This document shows, one piece after another, positions 53,530-63,335 of a stretch of DNA of 64,000 nucleotides (position 1 is the first letter of the stretch; each line of letters begins with the position of its first letter). The stretch covers positions 186,001 to 250,000 of the forward strand of contig NZ_FOCZ01000008.1 of NCBI RefSeq assembly GCF_900110245.1, written 5' to 3'. Source of the DNA: Niastella yeongjuensis. GTDB lineage: Bacteria > Bacteroidota > Bacteroidia > Chitinophagales > Chitinophagaceae. Made by a program: the position numbers and the translations under genes. The notes below the pieces were generated by a model. The model ran no database searches. It was not told where the DNA came from and was given only the letters and a program-made list of their open reading frames with translations.

Positions 53530-54636
53530 TCATTGCTTCAATACAAAATCAGCCGCAGCTTTTTCTTCACCATTAACAATTACCGATACCTGGTGGGCGC
53601 CGGGATAGAAAACCCTTGTTGTTATCAGTTTAAACGACTGGCTGCGATCGATGGTCATCGATTCACCTGGTTGAAACAGGCGTTCGCTGATCTTGAAAAC
53701 TTTCCGGGCCAGGGTCCCATTTGCTTTCAGGTAATAAATCCCATATTCAAGCCGCACGGTTTGAACCGCCTTGCCATTATTTTTAACAGTGAACTGAAAG
53801 CGTAAAGAGTCGCCTATCGACACCGTGGGTGTTTGTACTTTCAGTTGCGACAGCGCAAGCTGTTTACTTTCCAGTCCGTAATGTGATAAAATGCCTGCAT
53901 GTCCTTTTTTTAGCAGGGTCCGGCTGCCATGTTTGATCACTGCATCTACTTCTGCACTGATGCCTTTCCATTTACCGGCGATGGTAATAACCAGGTCGGG
54001 ATGGTCCTTGGCAATATCATTGAGGCTGTTGGCCACACTGCGGCGAACCGTTTCGGAAGGATCGTTTTTCAGGTTCTCGAAAATGGGCAGCACTACACGG
54101 GGATCTTTCTTCAAGTCAGGTATGCTCATGGCCCAGGGCAAACGCGGACGGGAACCTTCACTCGCCAGCCGGCGTACCGTTTCGTTTTTATGGGTTGACC
54201 ACCGCACCATTTGCGCAAGCATGGGTTCGTAATAATTAAGCAGGAATGGTCTTACCGCAAACTCACAGCTGATGTACTGGGTAACCTGTTCCAGCGCCTT
54301 TACGGAGTTGTTATAGTCATTCAACCCATATGTTTCAATATAATCAGGTAAGAACATGTGCTCCAGACCACCCTTCGGAAATTCATGGCTTTTCCAGCGG
54401 TCCAGGACCTTATTGATAATGGTAAGGGAGGCCTTACCGAATGTACCGGGCATAAATTGGTGCATACACCGGGCGGTATGTTTCATCCGTTCTTTCAATT
54501 CCATCGACTCGAAAGCATCCGTAAACAGGGAACGTTTGAATTTCTTTTTATCAAACCCATCCAGGGTATGGCTGAATGAACCGGACAACCGGTCATAAAA
54601 TGCGGGGGAGTATAGGTCTTTAAGCAGCGAACTCAT
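53530..54636 (-). CDS. AlkC-type DNA alkylation repair glycosylase with C-terminal Ig-like domain
   Basis: 368 residues from the ATG at 54636, which begins the natural N-terminus MSSLLKDLYSPAFYDRL. Residues 1-260 are HEAT-like helical repeats of the AlkC/AlkD family, with ASEGSRPRLPWAMSIPDLKKDP and NDPSETVRRSVANSLNDIAKDHPD as recognisable blocks. Residues about 270-368 form an immunoglobulin-like sandwich (VSIGDSLRFQFTVKNNGKAVQTVRLEYGIYYLKANG) seen in the AlkC subgroup, where it helps hold DNA. These enzymes excise 3-methyladenine and related cationic lesions without base flipping. Monocistronic. Confidence 0.88.
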   Translation of the reverse strand: MSSLLKDLYSPAFYDRLSGSFSHTLDGFDKKKFKRSLFTDAFESMELKERMKHTARCMHQFMPGTFGKASLTIINKVLDRWKSHEFPKGGLEHMFLPDYIETYGLNDYNNSVKALEQVTQYISCEFAVRPFLLNYYEPMLAQMVRWSTHKNETVRRLASEGSRPRLPWAMSIPDLKKDPRVVLPIFENLKNDPSETVRRSVANSLNDIAKDHPDLVITIAGKWKGISAEVDAVIKHGSRTLLKKGHAGILSHYGLESKQLALSQLKVQTPTVSIGDSLRFQFTVKNNGKAVQTVRLEYGIYYLKANGTLARKVFKISERLFQPGESMTIDRSQSFKLITTRVFYPGAHQVSVIVNGEEKAAADFVLKQ

Positions 54637-54879
54637 ATATGTATATTGCCTTACAAAACTATGGAGAAAACAGTTAAAAGCGGCATCCGCCAGTTGGCGG
54701 AGCAAGCAATACACCGCGTCGCGGCAACCCTGAACTTGAAACATTTCTTTTTAATAATGTGAAAAGTACATTTGTAAAATGCTGTGTTGCAACAAAATAT
54801 TATATTCCTGAGTGGCCGATAGTTACAAAATCTACAACTTTGTCACCTTTTATTACATTTGACTTATTGAAAACGATTC

Positions 54880-55491
54880 TTGATAACCTTGGAACCCAAC
54901 ATACCATATGATGAGAGCGCCTTGCTGGTGCAATTACAGGCCGGTAGTGAAGCGGCATTTACGCTTTTGTACCAGGCGTATGCGGAGCGGTTGTATTATA
55001 ATATCCTCGCCCTGGTAAAAGACGGATTAACGGCGGAAGAGCTGGTGCAGGATGTCTTTTCCAGTATCTGGCAAAAGCGTGAAACCATCCGGATCGACAC
55101 CAGTTTTGGCGGATATCTGTTTGCTGCAAGCCGTAACCGGGTGTACGATTTTTTTCGAAAACTCGACCGGGATCATGCGCTGTATGCCGCTATCAAGGCT
55201 GCCGCTTCGTACGAATACAGTTATATTGAGGAGGCCCTGCTTGACCGCGAAAATGCCGACATTCTCCAAAAAGCCATCAAATCGCTTCCCCAGCAGCGCC
55301 GCCGCGCTTTTGAGCTGTGCAAAATAGAAGGCTGTTCTTATAAAGAGGCCAGCGAAATCATGGGTATTTCACTTTCTACGCTTAAAGACCATATGGCCAA
55401 TGCCCGCGAGGCCATCCGGTCGTATGTATCCAAACATTATGAAATAACCACCATCAGCGTAGCCCTGTTTTATCTTTGGAACCGCCAATAG
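54880..55491 (+). CDS. ECF sigma factor (Bacteroidota RpoE-like)
   Basis: 203 residues. Region 2: EAAFTLLYQAYAERLYYNILALVKDGLTAEELVQDVFSSIWQKRE; region 4: LPQQRRRAFELCKIEGCSYKEASEIMGISLSTLKDHMANARE. The frame is closed by a TGA just upstream and has no ATG before region 2, so the start is a TTG, at 54880 or 54889. TACATTTG (54854-54861) could be a minus-7 element. It is followed by FecR, STN-SusC, SusD and a DUF1735 protein, the standard trans-envelope signalling order, and most likely directs transcription of that locus. Confidence 0.92.
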   Translation: MITLEPNIPYDESALLVQLQAGSEAAFTLLYQAYAERLYYNILALVKDGLTAEELVQDVFSSIWQKRETIRIDTSFGGYLFAASRNRVYDFFRKLDRDHALYAAIKAAASYEYSYIEEALLDRENADILQKAIKSLPQQRRRAFELCKIEGCSYKEASEIMGISLSTLKDHMANAREAIRSYVSKHYEITTISVALFYLWNRQ

Positions 55492-55593
55492 CGCCACCAA
55501 TCAATATTACTCCAGCGTAAAGCTTTTGTTAAAAAAAAATTACTTTCCAGCCGATACTTTTTTCCGGCCGTGCGTCTTTATTAAAATTATATT

Positions 55594-56808
55594 TTGGACA
55601 ACTCCCTGTTATTTGCCACGCTGTTCCGGAAATACCTGGATAATAACTGCTCGCCAGCAGAGGTGGACCAGCTGATGGACCTGTTAAAAGACGAGGCCTA
55701 CAAAGAACAGGCAGATGAAATGATCGGGCGGCAGCTGGCTGTCCAAAAAGATGCTGTTCGTCCGGTTGACGGCGCGCTCAATGAACGGTTGTCGCTGCGG
55801 TTACAGTCGATCCTGGAAACGGAAACGCCGGCCGTACCAGCTAAACCAACCCATAACTTCCGCCGTAACAGGAGCTGGCTGGCTGCAGCGGCGGTACTGC
55901 TGTTGTTGGGCACCGGTACATTTATGTGGTTGAACCGTTCGACAATTCCGCCAAAACCGCCGGTAGTGCAGGAGCAGCCGAAAAACGAGTTAAAGAACGA
56001 TGTGCTTCCCGGTGGCAACAAAGCCCTGCTTACTCTTGGAAACGGCACCACTATTATTCTCGACAGTGCCCATCCCGGAACCCTGACACAACAGGGAAAT
56101 ACCCGGGTAGTAAAACTGAATGACGGACAGTTGTTGTATAATGAAGCTGCCAAAAGCGGAACACCCCCACTCACCTATAACACCCTAAGCACTCCCCGTG
56201 GCGGACAATATCAACTGGTGCTGCCCGATGGAAGCACCGTTTGGCTGAATGCAGCCTCTTCCATCCGTTTCCCCACTGCGTTTACCGGCAATGAAAGAAA
56301 TGTAGAGATAACCGGTGAGGCCTATTTTGAAGTAAAGAAAAATGCCGCTATGCCATTCACGGTAAAAATGAATAATGGGACCGCTGTGAAAGTACTGGGC
56401 ACTCAATTTAATATAAACGCCTATGATGATGAGGAAACTATCAAAACAACCTTGCTGGAAGGGGCTGTTAAAATCACCAAAAAAGCTGAGTCAGCTATAA
56501 TAAAACCCGGGGAACAGGCATCCGTATCCCAATCATCCAACAACATCCCGGTTCTAACAGCTGACCTGGAAGAAGTAATGGCCTGGAAAAACGGTTCCTT
56601 TCAGTTTAATGGAGCTACTATAGAGACCGTGATGCGACAGATCAGTCGCTGGTACGATGTAGAGGTTGAATACAAAGGAAAGATCTCCCTCCATTTTGCT
56701 GGCGCTATCTCCCGTAATGTAAATATTTCACAGGTACTGGAGATGCTGGAAAAAGCAGGCGGTATCAAAACTTCTATAACAGGAAAAAAAGTAATTGTGG
56801 CGCCTTAA
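55594..56808 (+). CDS. FecR-family anti-sigma factor
   Basis: 404 residues. The only start is a TTG at 55594, with an in-frame TAA just upstream. N-terminal sigma-binding part (LLFATLFRKYLDNNCSPAEV), one membrane span (WLAAAAVLLLLGTGTFMWL, about residues 93-111), a periplasmic FecR domain (TPRGGQYQLVLPDGSTVWLNAASSIRFP, GEAYFEVKKNAAMPFTV) and a C-terminal DUF4974 (GAISRNVNISQVLEMLE). It holds the sigma factor until the STN domain of the outer membrane transporter reports substrate. Confidence 0.93.
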   Translation: MDNSLLFATLFRKYLDNNCSPAEVDQLMDLLKDEAYKEQADEMIGRQLAVQKDAVRPVDGALNERLSLRLQSILETETPAVPAKPTHNFRRNRSWLAAAAVLLLLGTGTFMWLNRSTIPPKPPVVQEQPKNELKNDVLPGGNKALLTLGNGTTIILDSAHPGTLTQQGNTRVVKLNDGQLLYNEAAKSGTPPLTYNTLSTPRGGQYQLVLPDGSTVWLNAASSIRFPTAFTGNERNVEITGEAYFEVKKNAAMPFTVKMNNGTAVKVLGTQFNINAYDDEETIKTTLLEGAVKITKKAESAIIKPGEQASVSQSSNNIPVLTADLEEVMAWKNGSFQFNGATIETVMRQISRWYDVEVEYKGKISLHFAGAISRNVNISQVLEMLEKAGGIKTSITGKKVIVAP

Positions 56809-56826
56809 TGGCTCCGGTAAGATAGT

Positions 56827-56940
56827 GTTGACCCAACAAAAACCGGATTCCGGTGGAGCGGAACCCGGCGAATAGCCTGGGTCAACCATGTACAACTCAT
56901 AGCAGAACTGCAAGATGACTCCCCCGATAGATCGGGGGAG
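56827..56940 (+). promoter_or_regulatory. structured leader before SusC of locus 2
   Basis: In the 171-base gap between FecR and SusC: GTTGACCCA (56827-56835) pairs exactly with TGGGTCAAC (56878-56886), enclosing a smaller hairpin ACCGG-ATT-CCGGT (56842-56854). Then CTCCCCCGAT-AG-ATCGGGGGAG (56919-56940) is a perfect 10-bp arm hairpin. None is followed by a T run, so these are not ordinary terminators. They may stabilise or cut the message between the regulator genes and the transporter genes. Confidence 0.6.
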
Positions 56941-56979
56941 ATTGAGTAAACATTGTTTAACCCAAAACTGAACAAAGCT

Positions 56980-59900
56980 ATGCTTTTTAGGGATCTATTT
57001 AAACCCATGCCAATGGGCAGCGGGTACCTAACCAAAACGTTGCGGCTCATGAAACTAACCGCCTTTTTATTGTTTGCCGGCTTTATGCAGGTAAGTGCAA
57101 ACGGAATATCCCAAACGGTAACGCTTACGAAAAAGCAGGCACCGTTGGCTTCCGTTTTCAGGGAAATACAAAAACAAACGGGATACCGTTTCTTTTACAC
57201 GCTCGAACTGCTGGAGAATACCGGCAAGGTAGACATCGATGTAAAGAACGCACCGTTGAATGTAGCGCTCGACAAATGTTTGGCGAACCAGCCATTGGTA
57301 TACAGCATTGTTGAGAAGCATGTGATCATTGAGTTGAAAGCGCCAAAACCGCCAACCGCTGACCGGTTGGCAAAACCCGTGAAAGGTACAGTGAAAGATG
57401 CCGAAGGGAATCCGCTCGCCGGCGTTAATATAACTATAAAGAATTCTACCATTGGTACCACCACCAATGCTACCGGACAATTTACCCTCCCGGCAGAAGA
57501 AAAGGATGTACTGGTGATCTCTGCCGTGAGTTATGTAACCGTAGAAATACCGGTAGGCAAGGAAGAAACCTTTAACATTACCCTGGAATTATCGAAGAAG
57601 AATTTGAATGAAGTGGTGGTGATAGGATATGGTACCCAGAAAGTCGGTAACCTTACCGGCGCCATTTCCAATGTTAGTTCAAAACAACTCGAAAGCCGGC
57701 CACTGGTGAACCTGGCGCAGGGCCTGCAGGGTACCGTTCCCGGTTTGAATGTGGATTTGAATAACGGAGCACCAGGACAGGGTGGGTCGTTCAGCATTCG
57801 CGGAAACGGTTCATTAGATCCTACCAATGCAGCGCCGCTGGTGTTGGTGGATGGCGTGGTAATGGACCCCAATCTTATCAGTCCCGATGATGTGGCAGAT
57901 GTAACGGTGTTGAAAGATGCTGCCTCTGCTGCCATTTATGGAGGCCGTGCTGCCTATGGCGTAATCCTCATCACTACAAAAAAAGGAAGACCCAATGCAG
58001 GCATGAAGATGAGCTACTCGGGTAACTACACCATATCGCGTCCTACACGCATGCCCGAATACCTCACTGGTCCGGAATACATCAATATGTTCAGGGCCGC
58101 ACAAAGAAATTCTTCCGGCGGTACTTATCAAAACTTTACCGACCAGGATTCTATCATGGCGCTGGCTTATTATAAAGATCCGGCTAATAATCCAAATGTA
58201 TACGTTGACCCGGCTAATCCCAGTTTTTACAGGTATGTAGGCAATACCGACTGGATAAAAGAATTATATCCCGGCTGGCAACCCATGACGAATCATAACC
58301 TGTCGGTATCTGGCGGAGAAGGCAAAACAACCTATATGGCAAGCCTGGGATATTATAACCAGAAAGGGTTGTTAAAGGAAGCGCACCAGGAATATAACCG
58401 GTATAACGCCACGCTGAAAGTGAATACAAAAGCAACCAGCTGGCTGGAGTTGAACTTTAAAACCGCGCTCAACCATTCCGATCTCAATACCCCTAACGGT
58501 ACCAAGTTCAATGATACCAGTTCCCTGACCAGCGGGTTCATTCCTACCGACCTTAAACCAATAATGCCCATCTATCATCCCGATGGTCACTTTTCCGGAC
58601 AGGGAAGTTTTACCAATCAGTTTGCCTTAATGGCGTTGAATGGCCGGCAGAAATATTCTATCAATGATCTCTGGCTGTCTGGCGGTGTGGTAATAAAACC
58701 GGTAAACCATGTAAGGATTGTGGCCGACTACACCTGGAATTTTTATAATAACAACAGAACACAACATTATAAAGCATTTAATGAGTACGGCGTAAATGGC
58801 GTATTGCTGGGTACATATCCCTGGACAAGCCCCAGCCGGTTATATCAAACCGATAGTACCGATACCTATTATGCTTTGAATGGATATATTGAATATGAGA
58901 ATACGTTTGCGAAAAAACATTATGTAAAGGCAATGGCCGGTTATAACGAGGAGTTGAAACAAAACAAGGGTTTTAATGTAACCGCCAAAAACCTGATAGA
59001 TCCTACCATGCCCAGCTTGGTACCCAATTACGATCCGTCGCCGGTAATAGGAGGGGCTCAGAACCAGTGGGCCGTTAGTGGTTCCTTTTTCCGGGTGAAC
59101 TACTTCTTCGATAATAAATACCTGTTGGAGGTGAATGGCCGCTACGATGGTACGTCACGTTTCCCACGCGGCAACCGCTATATTTTTGCACCTTCCGTAT
59201 CAGGAGGCTGGCGGGTCTCTGAAGAAAAATTCTTCGCCCCGCTTACAAAATATGTTGATCAATTAAAGGTGCGGGCATCTTATGGTACGCTTGGCAACCA
59301 GGCTACCACCAAGCCATACCCGTATATTGCTACCATGCCGGTTGGGCAAACAGGATATGTGTTCGATAACAATCTTACCAGTCCTTATGTAGGGGCGCCC
59401 GGTTTGGTAAATGCCAATTTTACCTGGGAAAAGGTAACCACTTTCAACCTCGGTGCCGATGCCTCGCTGCTCGATAGCAGGCTCAATATCACCTTCGATC
59501 GCTATACCCGTACTACCAGCGACATGCTGGTGGGTTCCTTCCCATTGCCGGCAATCTTAGGTACGCCACCACCATCGCGCAATGCAGCTGAATTAAAAAC
59601 AAAAGGCTGGGAGTTGAACCTGGTTTGGCGCGATAAAGCCATGCACGACCTGCATTACAGTGTAGCGTTTAATATGGCCGATTACCGCAGTACCGTTACC
59701 AAATATGATCTTAACCCAACCGGGGTTATAGGAAATGGTGTTTTTTATCAGGGTATGAAGTTTGGTGAGATCTGGGGATTTACAACCGATGGCTTTTTCC
59801 AATCGCAGGAAGAGGTGCAGAAATCCCCTTCTCAAAACGGTCTTGGTTATAGCCGCTGGGTAGCTGGTGATATTAAATACCACGACCTGAATGGCGATGG

Positions 59901-60438
59901 TAAAATTGATGTAGGTAAAAACACTGTGACCGATCCTGGTGACCAGCGCATTATTGGTAACAATACGCCGCGTTACCGTTTTGGTTTGAACCTGTCAGCC
60001 GACTATAAAGGATTTGATGTAACTGTTTTCTTCCAGGGTGTGCTTAAAAGAGATTACTGGTTAAGCGGTACTTACTTCTGGGCCTTTGCCGATGACGAAT
60101 GGGGAGTTCCGGTAAAATCACAATTGGATAGCTGGACGCCGCAGAACCCGAATGCATATTATCCGCTTACGCAGTTTGGCGCCGGGTTCGATCATCAGCA
60201 GCAGACAAAGTATTTGCAGAATGCTGCGTATACCCGCCTGAAACAGGCTACCATCGGATATTCAGTGCCATCTACTTTCCTGAAGAAGTTCAAAATGGAC
60301 CGCGCCAGAGTGTATGTTACCGGGCAGAACCTTTTTGAGTTCACCAAACTGCATGAAGGATTTGATCCGGAATTGCTGAGCGCTACGGCTTATCCGTTAA
60401 GCCGGGCTGTAACATTTGGACTGCAGTTGGGACTGTAA
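56980..60438 (+). CDS. SusC/RagA-family transporter with STN domain
   Basis: About 1152 residues from the ATG at 56980. A signal-like segment (MKLTAFLLFAGFMQVSANG, about residues 24-42) precedes an STN domain (VFREIQKQTGYRFFYTLELLENTGKVDIDVKNAPL), a carboxypeptidase-regulatory domain (PVKGTVKDAEGNPLAGVNIT), the SusC plug (VVVIGYGTQKVGNLTGAIS) and the TonB barrel ending PLSRAVTFGLQLGL. STN signals to FecR. It is followed by SusD after 26 bases. Confidence 0.95.
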   Translation: MLFRDLFKPMPMGSGYLTKTLRLMKLTAFLLFAGFMQVSANGISQTVTLTKKQAPLASVFREIQKQTGYRFFYTLELLENTGKVDIDVKNAPLNVALDKCLANQPLVYSIVEKHVIIELKAPKPPTADRLAKPVKGTVKDAEGNPLAGVNITIKNSTIGTTTNATGQFTLPAEEKDVLVISAVSYVTVEIPVGKEETFNITLELSKKNLNEVVVIGYGTQKVGNLTGAISNVSSKQLESRPLVNLAQGLQGTVPGLNVDLNNGAPGQGGSFSIRGNGSLDPTNAAPLVLVDGVVMDPNLISPDDVADVTVLKDAASAAIYGGRAAYGVILITTKKGRPNAGMKMSYSGNYTISRPTRMPEYLTGPEYINMFRAAQRNSSGGTYQNFTDQDSIMALAYYKDPANNPNVYVDPANPSFYRYVGNTDWIKELYPGWQPMTNHNLSVSGGEGKTTYMASLGYYNQKGLLKEAHQEYNRYNATLKVNTKATSWLELNFKTALNHSDLNTPNGTKFNDTSSLTSGFIPTDLKPIMPIYHPDGHFSGQGSFTNQFALMALNGRQKYSINDLWLSGGVVIKPVNHVRIVADYTWNFYNNNRTQHYKAFNEYGVNGVLLGTYPWTSPSRLYQTDSTDTYYALNGYIEYENTFAKKHYVKAMAGYNEELKQNKGFNVTAKNLIDPTMPSLVPNYDPSPVIGGAQNQWAVSGSFFRVNYFFDNKYLLEVNGRYDGTSRFPRGNRYIFAPSVSGGWRVSEEKFFAPLTKYVDQLKVRASYGTLGNQATTKPYPYIATMPVGQTGYVFDNNLTSPYVGAPGLVNANFTWEKVTTFNLGADASLLDSRLNITFDRYTRTTSDMLVGSFPLPAILGTPPPSRNAAELKTKGWELNLVWRDKAMHDLHYSVAFNMADYRSTVTKYDLNPTGVIGNGVFYQGMKFGEIWGFTTDGFFQSQEEVQKSPSQNGLGYSRWVAGDIKYHDLNGDGKIDVGKNTVTDPGDQRIIGNNTPRYRFGLNLSADYKGFDVTVFFQGVLKRDYWLSGTYFWAFADDEWGVPVKSQLDSWTPQNPNAYYPLTQFGAGFDHQQQTKYLQNAAYTRLKQATIGYSVPSTFLKKFKMDRARVYVTGQNLFEFTKLHEGFDPELLSATAYPLSRAVTFGLQLGL

Positions 60439-60464
60439 TTTCTTAAAACAAACATCAAGGGAGA

Positions 60465-62156
60465 ATGAAAAAGATCATTTCAATAATAGTAGTTTCTATA
60501 ATAGCCTTCAGCGCCTGTAAAAAGGAGGATTTCCTCGACAGGTTTCCACAGGACTCCATCAGCGAGCCTACTTATTTTAAAAATGAGAACGACCTGAAGT
60601 TGTTCCTGAATCAGTTTTATGATTCATTGCCGGCGCAAAACCCGGGCTTCCAGAGTGCGTACAATGATTTTAATTCAGATAATTTTGCACAGGCAAAAAT
60701 TGACCAGTTCCTGGCCAACCAGCTTACCATACCGGCAAGCGGTGGTGGCTGGACGCAGACAACCTGGTCGGCTATTCGCAACGTAAATTATTTTTTACAA
60801 CGCTATAACAAGGCCGAAGCCGATAATACGATAAAAGGATATTACGCCGGTGAGGCCCATTTTTTCAGAGCGATCTTATACTGGCAAAAAGTAAAACTGT
60901 TCGGCGCCGTTCCCTGGTTGTCGAATGACCTTACCGATACATCTACAGCACAATTGTACGGCCCTCGTCAGCCGCATACGGTAGTGATGGATTCTATACT
61001 GGCCGATCTCAACTTTGCAGTAGCCAATGTCGCCGAAGCTACCAATACACAATTTGCCGGCCGTGTTACCAAAGACGTGGCCCAGGCATTAAAAGCACGC
61101 ATCTGTTTATGGGAAGGTACGTATCGCAGATACTGGGCACTGGGCGGCGAACAGAGCTGGTTGCGTGAAGCGGCTACGGCATCGGAAGCATTAATAAACA
61201 GCGGCCGTTACGCTATTTATAAAACCGGCAACCCATCAACAGACTATTACAATTTATTCATTCAGGAAGAATTAAAAGGAAACAAAGAAGCCATCCTGGC
61301 CCGGCGGTATATCAAAGACGTGAATATGCAAAATACCACGCGCGATATCTCGAACGTATGGCCCGCACTGAGCAAAAACTTTGTACGTTCATTTTTATGT
61401 ACAGATGGCCTGCCAACTTCGTTAAGTCCTTTGTATAAAGGAGATGATTCATTAGACCAGGAACAATTAAACCGAGATCCCCGGTTCACCCAGATCATTG
61501 CCACCCGGGGTTTTTCTTTCAAGAACAATGCCGATGGTTCAAAAGATCTGATGACGCTGCCCCGTATTCCTTCGATAGTAACAGGTTATGGTGCTGTTAA
61601 AGCTTATAGTCCTGATCCGGCACAATGGAATAGTAACCAGTCGACCCTCGACCTGTTTATCTTCCGCTATGCAGAAACGTTACTCATTTATGCCGAAGCT
61701 AAAGCAGAGCTGGGTGAGGCCGATCAAACCGTGATCGATAATACCATCAATAAGATCCGTGACCGCGTTGGCATGACCCCGATGGTCGTTGGTTCATTAG
61801 TGAAAGACCCCAGATCAGATTTTCCCGGAGTGCCCGTGTTGTTAGATGAAATAAGAAGAGAAAGAAGGATTGAACTGGTAGGGGAAGGATTCCGTTACGA
61901 TGACCTGGTACGCTGGAAAGCAGGTAAATTGTTGGAGAACCCCGAAACCATTTTGGGGATGAAACTGGTACCTGCCATCCGGGCGCAATATCCGGCTGCA
62001 CAGATCAGCAGCATTCAGGTAGATGCCAATAACTACATCAGGGTATATACCGATATTACAGCAAGGACCTGGTATGATAAACTCTACCTGCGTCCATTGC
62101 CAATCGATCAGCTGACGCTTAACCCCGCATTGGCGCCGCAGAATCCAGGTTGGTAA
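60465..62156 (+). CDS. RagB/SusD-family surface lipoprotein
   Basis: 563 residues. Lipobox FSAC. SusD blocks: DFLDRFPQDSISEPTYFKNENDLKLFLNQFYDSL, EAHFFRAILYWQKVKLFGAVPWL, FRYAETLLIYAEAKAELGE, RERRIELVGEGFRYDDLVRWKAG and the C-terminal LRPLPIDQLTLNPALAPQNPGW. It captures the glycan for the STN-SusC transporter immediately upstream. The DUF1735 protein follows after 49 bases. Confidence 0.95.
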   Translation: MKKIISIIVVSIIAFSACKKEDFLDRFPQDSISEPTYFKNENDLKLFLNQFYDSLPAQNPGFQSAYNDFNSDNFAQAKIDQFLANQLTIPASGGGWTQTTWSAIRNVNYFLQRYNKAEADNTIKGYYAGEAHFFRAILYWQKVKLFGAVPWLSNDLTDTSTAQLYGPRQPHTVVMDSILADLNFAVANVAEATNTQFAGRVTKDVAQALKARICLWEGTYRRYWALGGEQSWLREAATASEALINSGRYAIYKTGNPSTDYYNLFIQEELKGNKEAILARRYIKDVNMQNTTRDISNVWPALSKNFVRSFLCTDGLPTSLSPLYKGDDSLDQEQLNRDPRFTQIIATRGFSFKNNADGSKDLMTLPRIPSIVTGYGAVKAYSPDPAQWNSNQSTLDLFIFRYAETLLIYAEAKAELGEADQTVIDNTINKIRDRVGMTPMVVGSLVKDPRSDFPGVPVLLDEIRRERRIELVGEGFRYDDLVRWKAGKLLENPETILGMKLVPAIRAQYPAAQISSIQVDANNYIRVYTDITARTWYDKLYLRPLPIDQLTLNPALAPQNPGW

Positions 62157-62205
62157 TATATATGGTAAAGACACTAAACTGTAATGCTTATTAAAAAGAG
62201 AACCA

Positions 62206-63198
62206 ATGAAAAAACTAATTATACCATCTTTAAGCTGCTGCCTCCTGCTGGTTATAGGCAGTTGCAAAAAAGATAAAGCCTTTTCAGAAGAAGGCGGCGA
62301 TGTAAAAATTTATATGTCACAGGCAGTGAGCAATACAGCCGATGATAATGGCTACACCACCATTTCTGTTATTCAACGGGCAACGGGGCAGGCCGATAGC
62401 CTGTTTTCGTTTGATGTAAATGCTTACTTCGGTGGCTCCGGTTACGCACATGCTCCAGGTGATGTGCCCGTAACCTTTCAACTGGATTATTCCAAATGGG
62501 ATTCCATCAATGCTGCACGACAAACGGCCGGGCTCCCGCTGTTTGAGAAAATACCCGACAGTGTATTTTCATTCCCTGCTACCACTGCAGTAATAAAGAA
62601 CGGCAGCAACATCAGTGAAAACATTTCCTTTAAGATCAGTTCGAAAAGAATACAGAAAGATCATAACTATATGATCCCGCTGGGTATTGCAAGCGTTGGC
62701 AATGGGTATGCGATAAACACCTCGAAAAGCACGGCTTTTTTTGTAGTGAAAGCTGAAGATCCTTCGCTTGACCGTACCAACTGGACCATTAACGAATTCG
62801 ATTCCCAGGAAGCGTCCGGTGAAGGGCCAAACAACGGACGTGCCATCTTTGTGTTGGATGGCAATACCACTACCTTCTGGACAAGCCAGTGGGATGGGTT
62901 TGAACCGCCGTTGCCGCATCATGTCTCTATCGACATGCATACTACTATTACCTTGAATGGAGTGATAATAACCCGCAGACAAAACGTAACCAATGGTTCG
63001 CCCAAAGCATTCAATGTAGATGTAAGTACCGACGGCAGCAACTGGAAGCCGGCAGGTACTTATGAACTGGCATCCGTAAATCCAAAACAATTCTTTTTGT
63101 TTGCCACACCCATGGCCGCAAGGTATTTCAGGATAACTGTTACAACTGTTTGGGGTGTAGCCAATTCAACATTTTTATCAGAGATAGGGGCTTTCTAA
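62206..63198 (+). CDS. DUF1735 plus discoidin-like (F5/8 type C) glycan-binding lipoprotein
   Basis: 330 residues. Lipobox IGSC. Residues about 25-175 match DUF1735 (VKIYMSQAV, VPVTFQLDYSKWDSINA, YMIPLGIAS, TAFFVVKA). Residues about 190-330 are an F5/8 type C/discoidin sandwich (VLDGNTTTFWTSQWDG, HHVSIDMHTTITLNGVIITRRQ, RYFRITVTTVWG). Surface glycan-binding proteins of Sus loci commonly have this pair. Last gene of locus 2, before a terminator. Confidence 0.92.
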   Translation: MKKLIIPSLSCCLLLVIGSCKKDKAFSEEGGDVKIYMSQAVSNTADDNGYTTISVIQRATGQADSLFSFDVNAYFGGSGYAHAPGDVPVTFQLDYSKWDSINAARQTAGLPLFEKIPDSVFSFPATTAVIKNGSNISENISFKISSKRIQKDHNYMIPLGIASVGNGYAINTSKSTAFFVVKAEDPSLDRTNWTINEFDSQEASGEGPNNGRAIFVLDGNTTTFWTSQWDGFEPPLPHHVSIDMHTTITLNGVIITRRQNVTNGSPKAFNVDVSTDGSNWKPAGTYELASVNPKQFFLFATPMAARYFRITVTTVWGVANSTFLSEIGAF

Positions 63199-63220
63199 AC
63201 TGTTTCTGTTTGTGCAAGCG

Positions 63221-63256
63221 ACCCCGATCCCGGCTTAACTGGGACGGGGTTTTTTT
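63221..63256 (+). terminator. terminator of SusCD locus 2
   Basis: ACCCCGATCCC pairs with GGGACGGGGT around GGCTTAACT, followed by TTTTTT. Confidence 0.92.
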
Positions 63257-63272
63257 ATTTGGATGTGTTCAT

Positions 63273-63335
63273 TCACTCAATCACATTCAACTGCTCCAGC
63301 ACCTTTTGGTATAAGGTCCGTGAAATAGGAATATG
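63273..63335 (-). pseudogene. possible C-terminal tail of a LytTR response regulator
   Basis: The minus strand reads HIPISRTLYQKVLEQLNVIE and a TGA, with an in-frame TAG upstream. The IPISRTLYxKV pattern resembles the last helix of LytTR DNA-binding domains. Only about 20 codons, so tentative. Confidence 0.3.
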
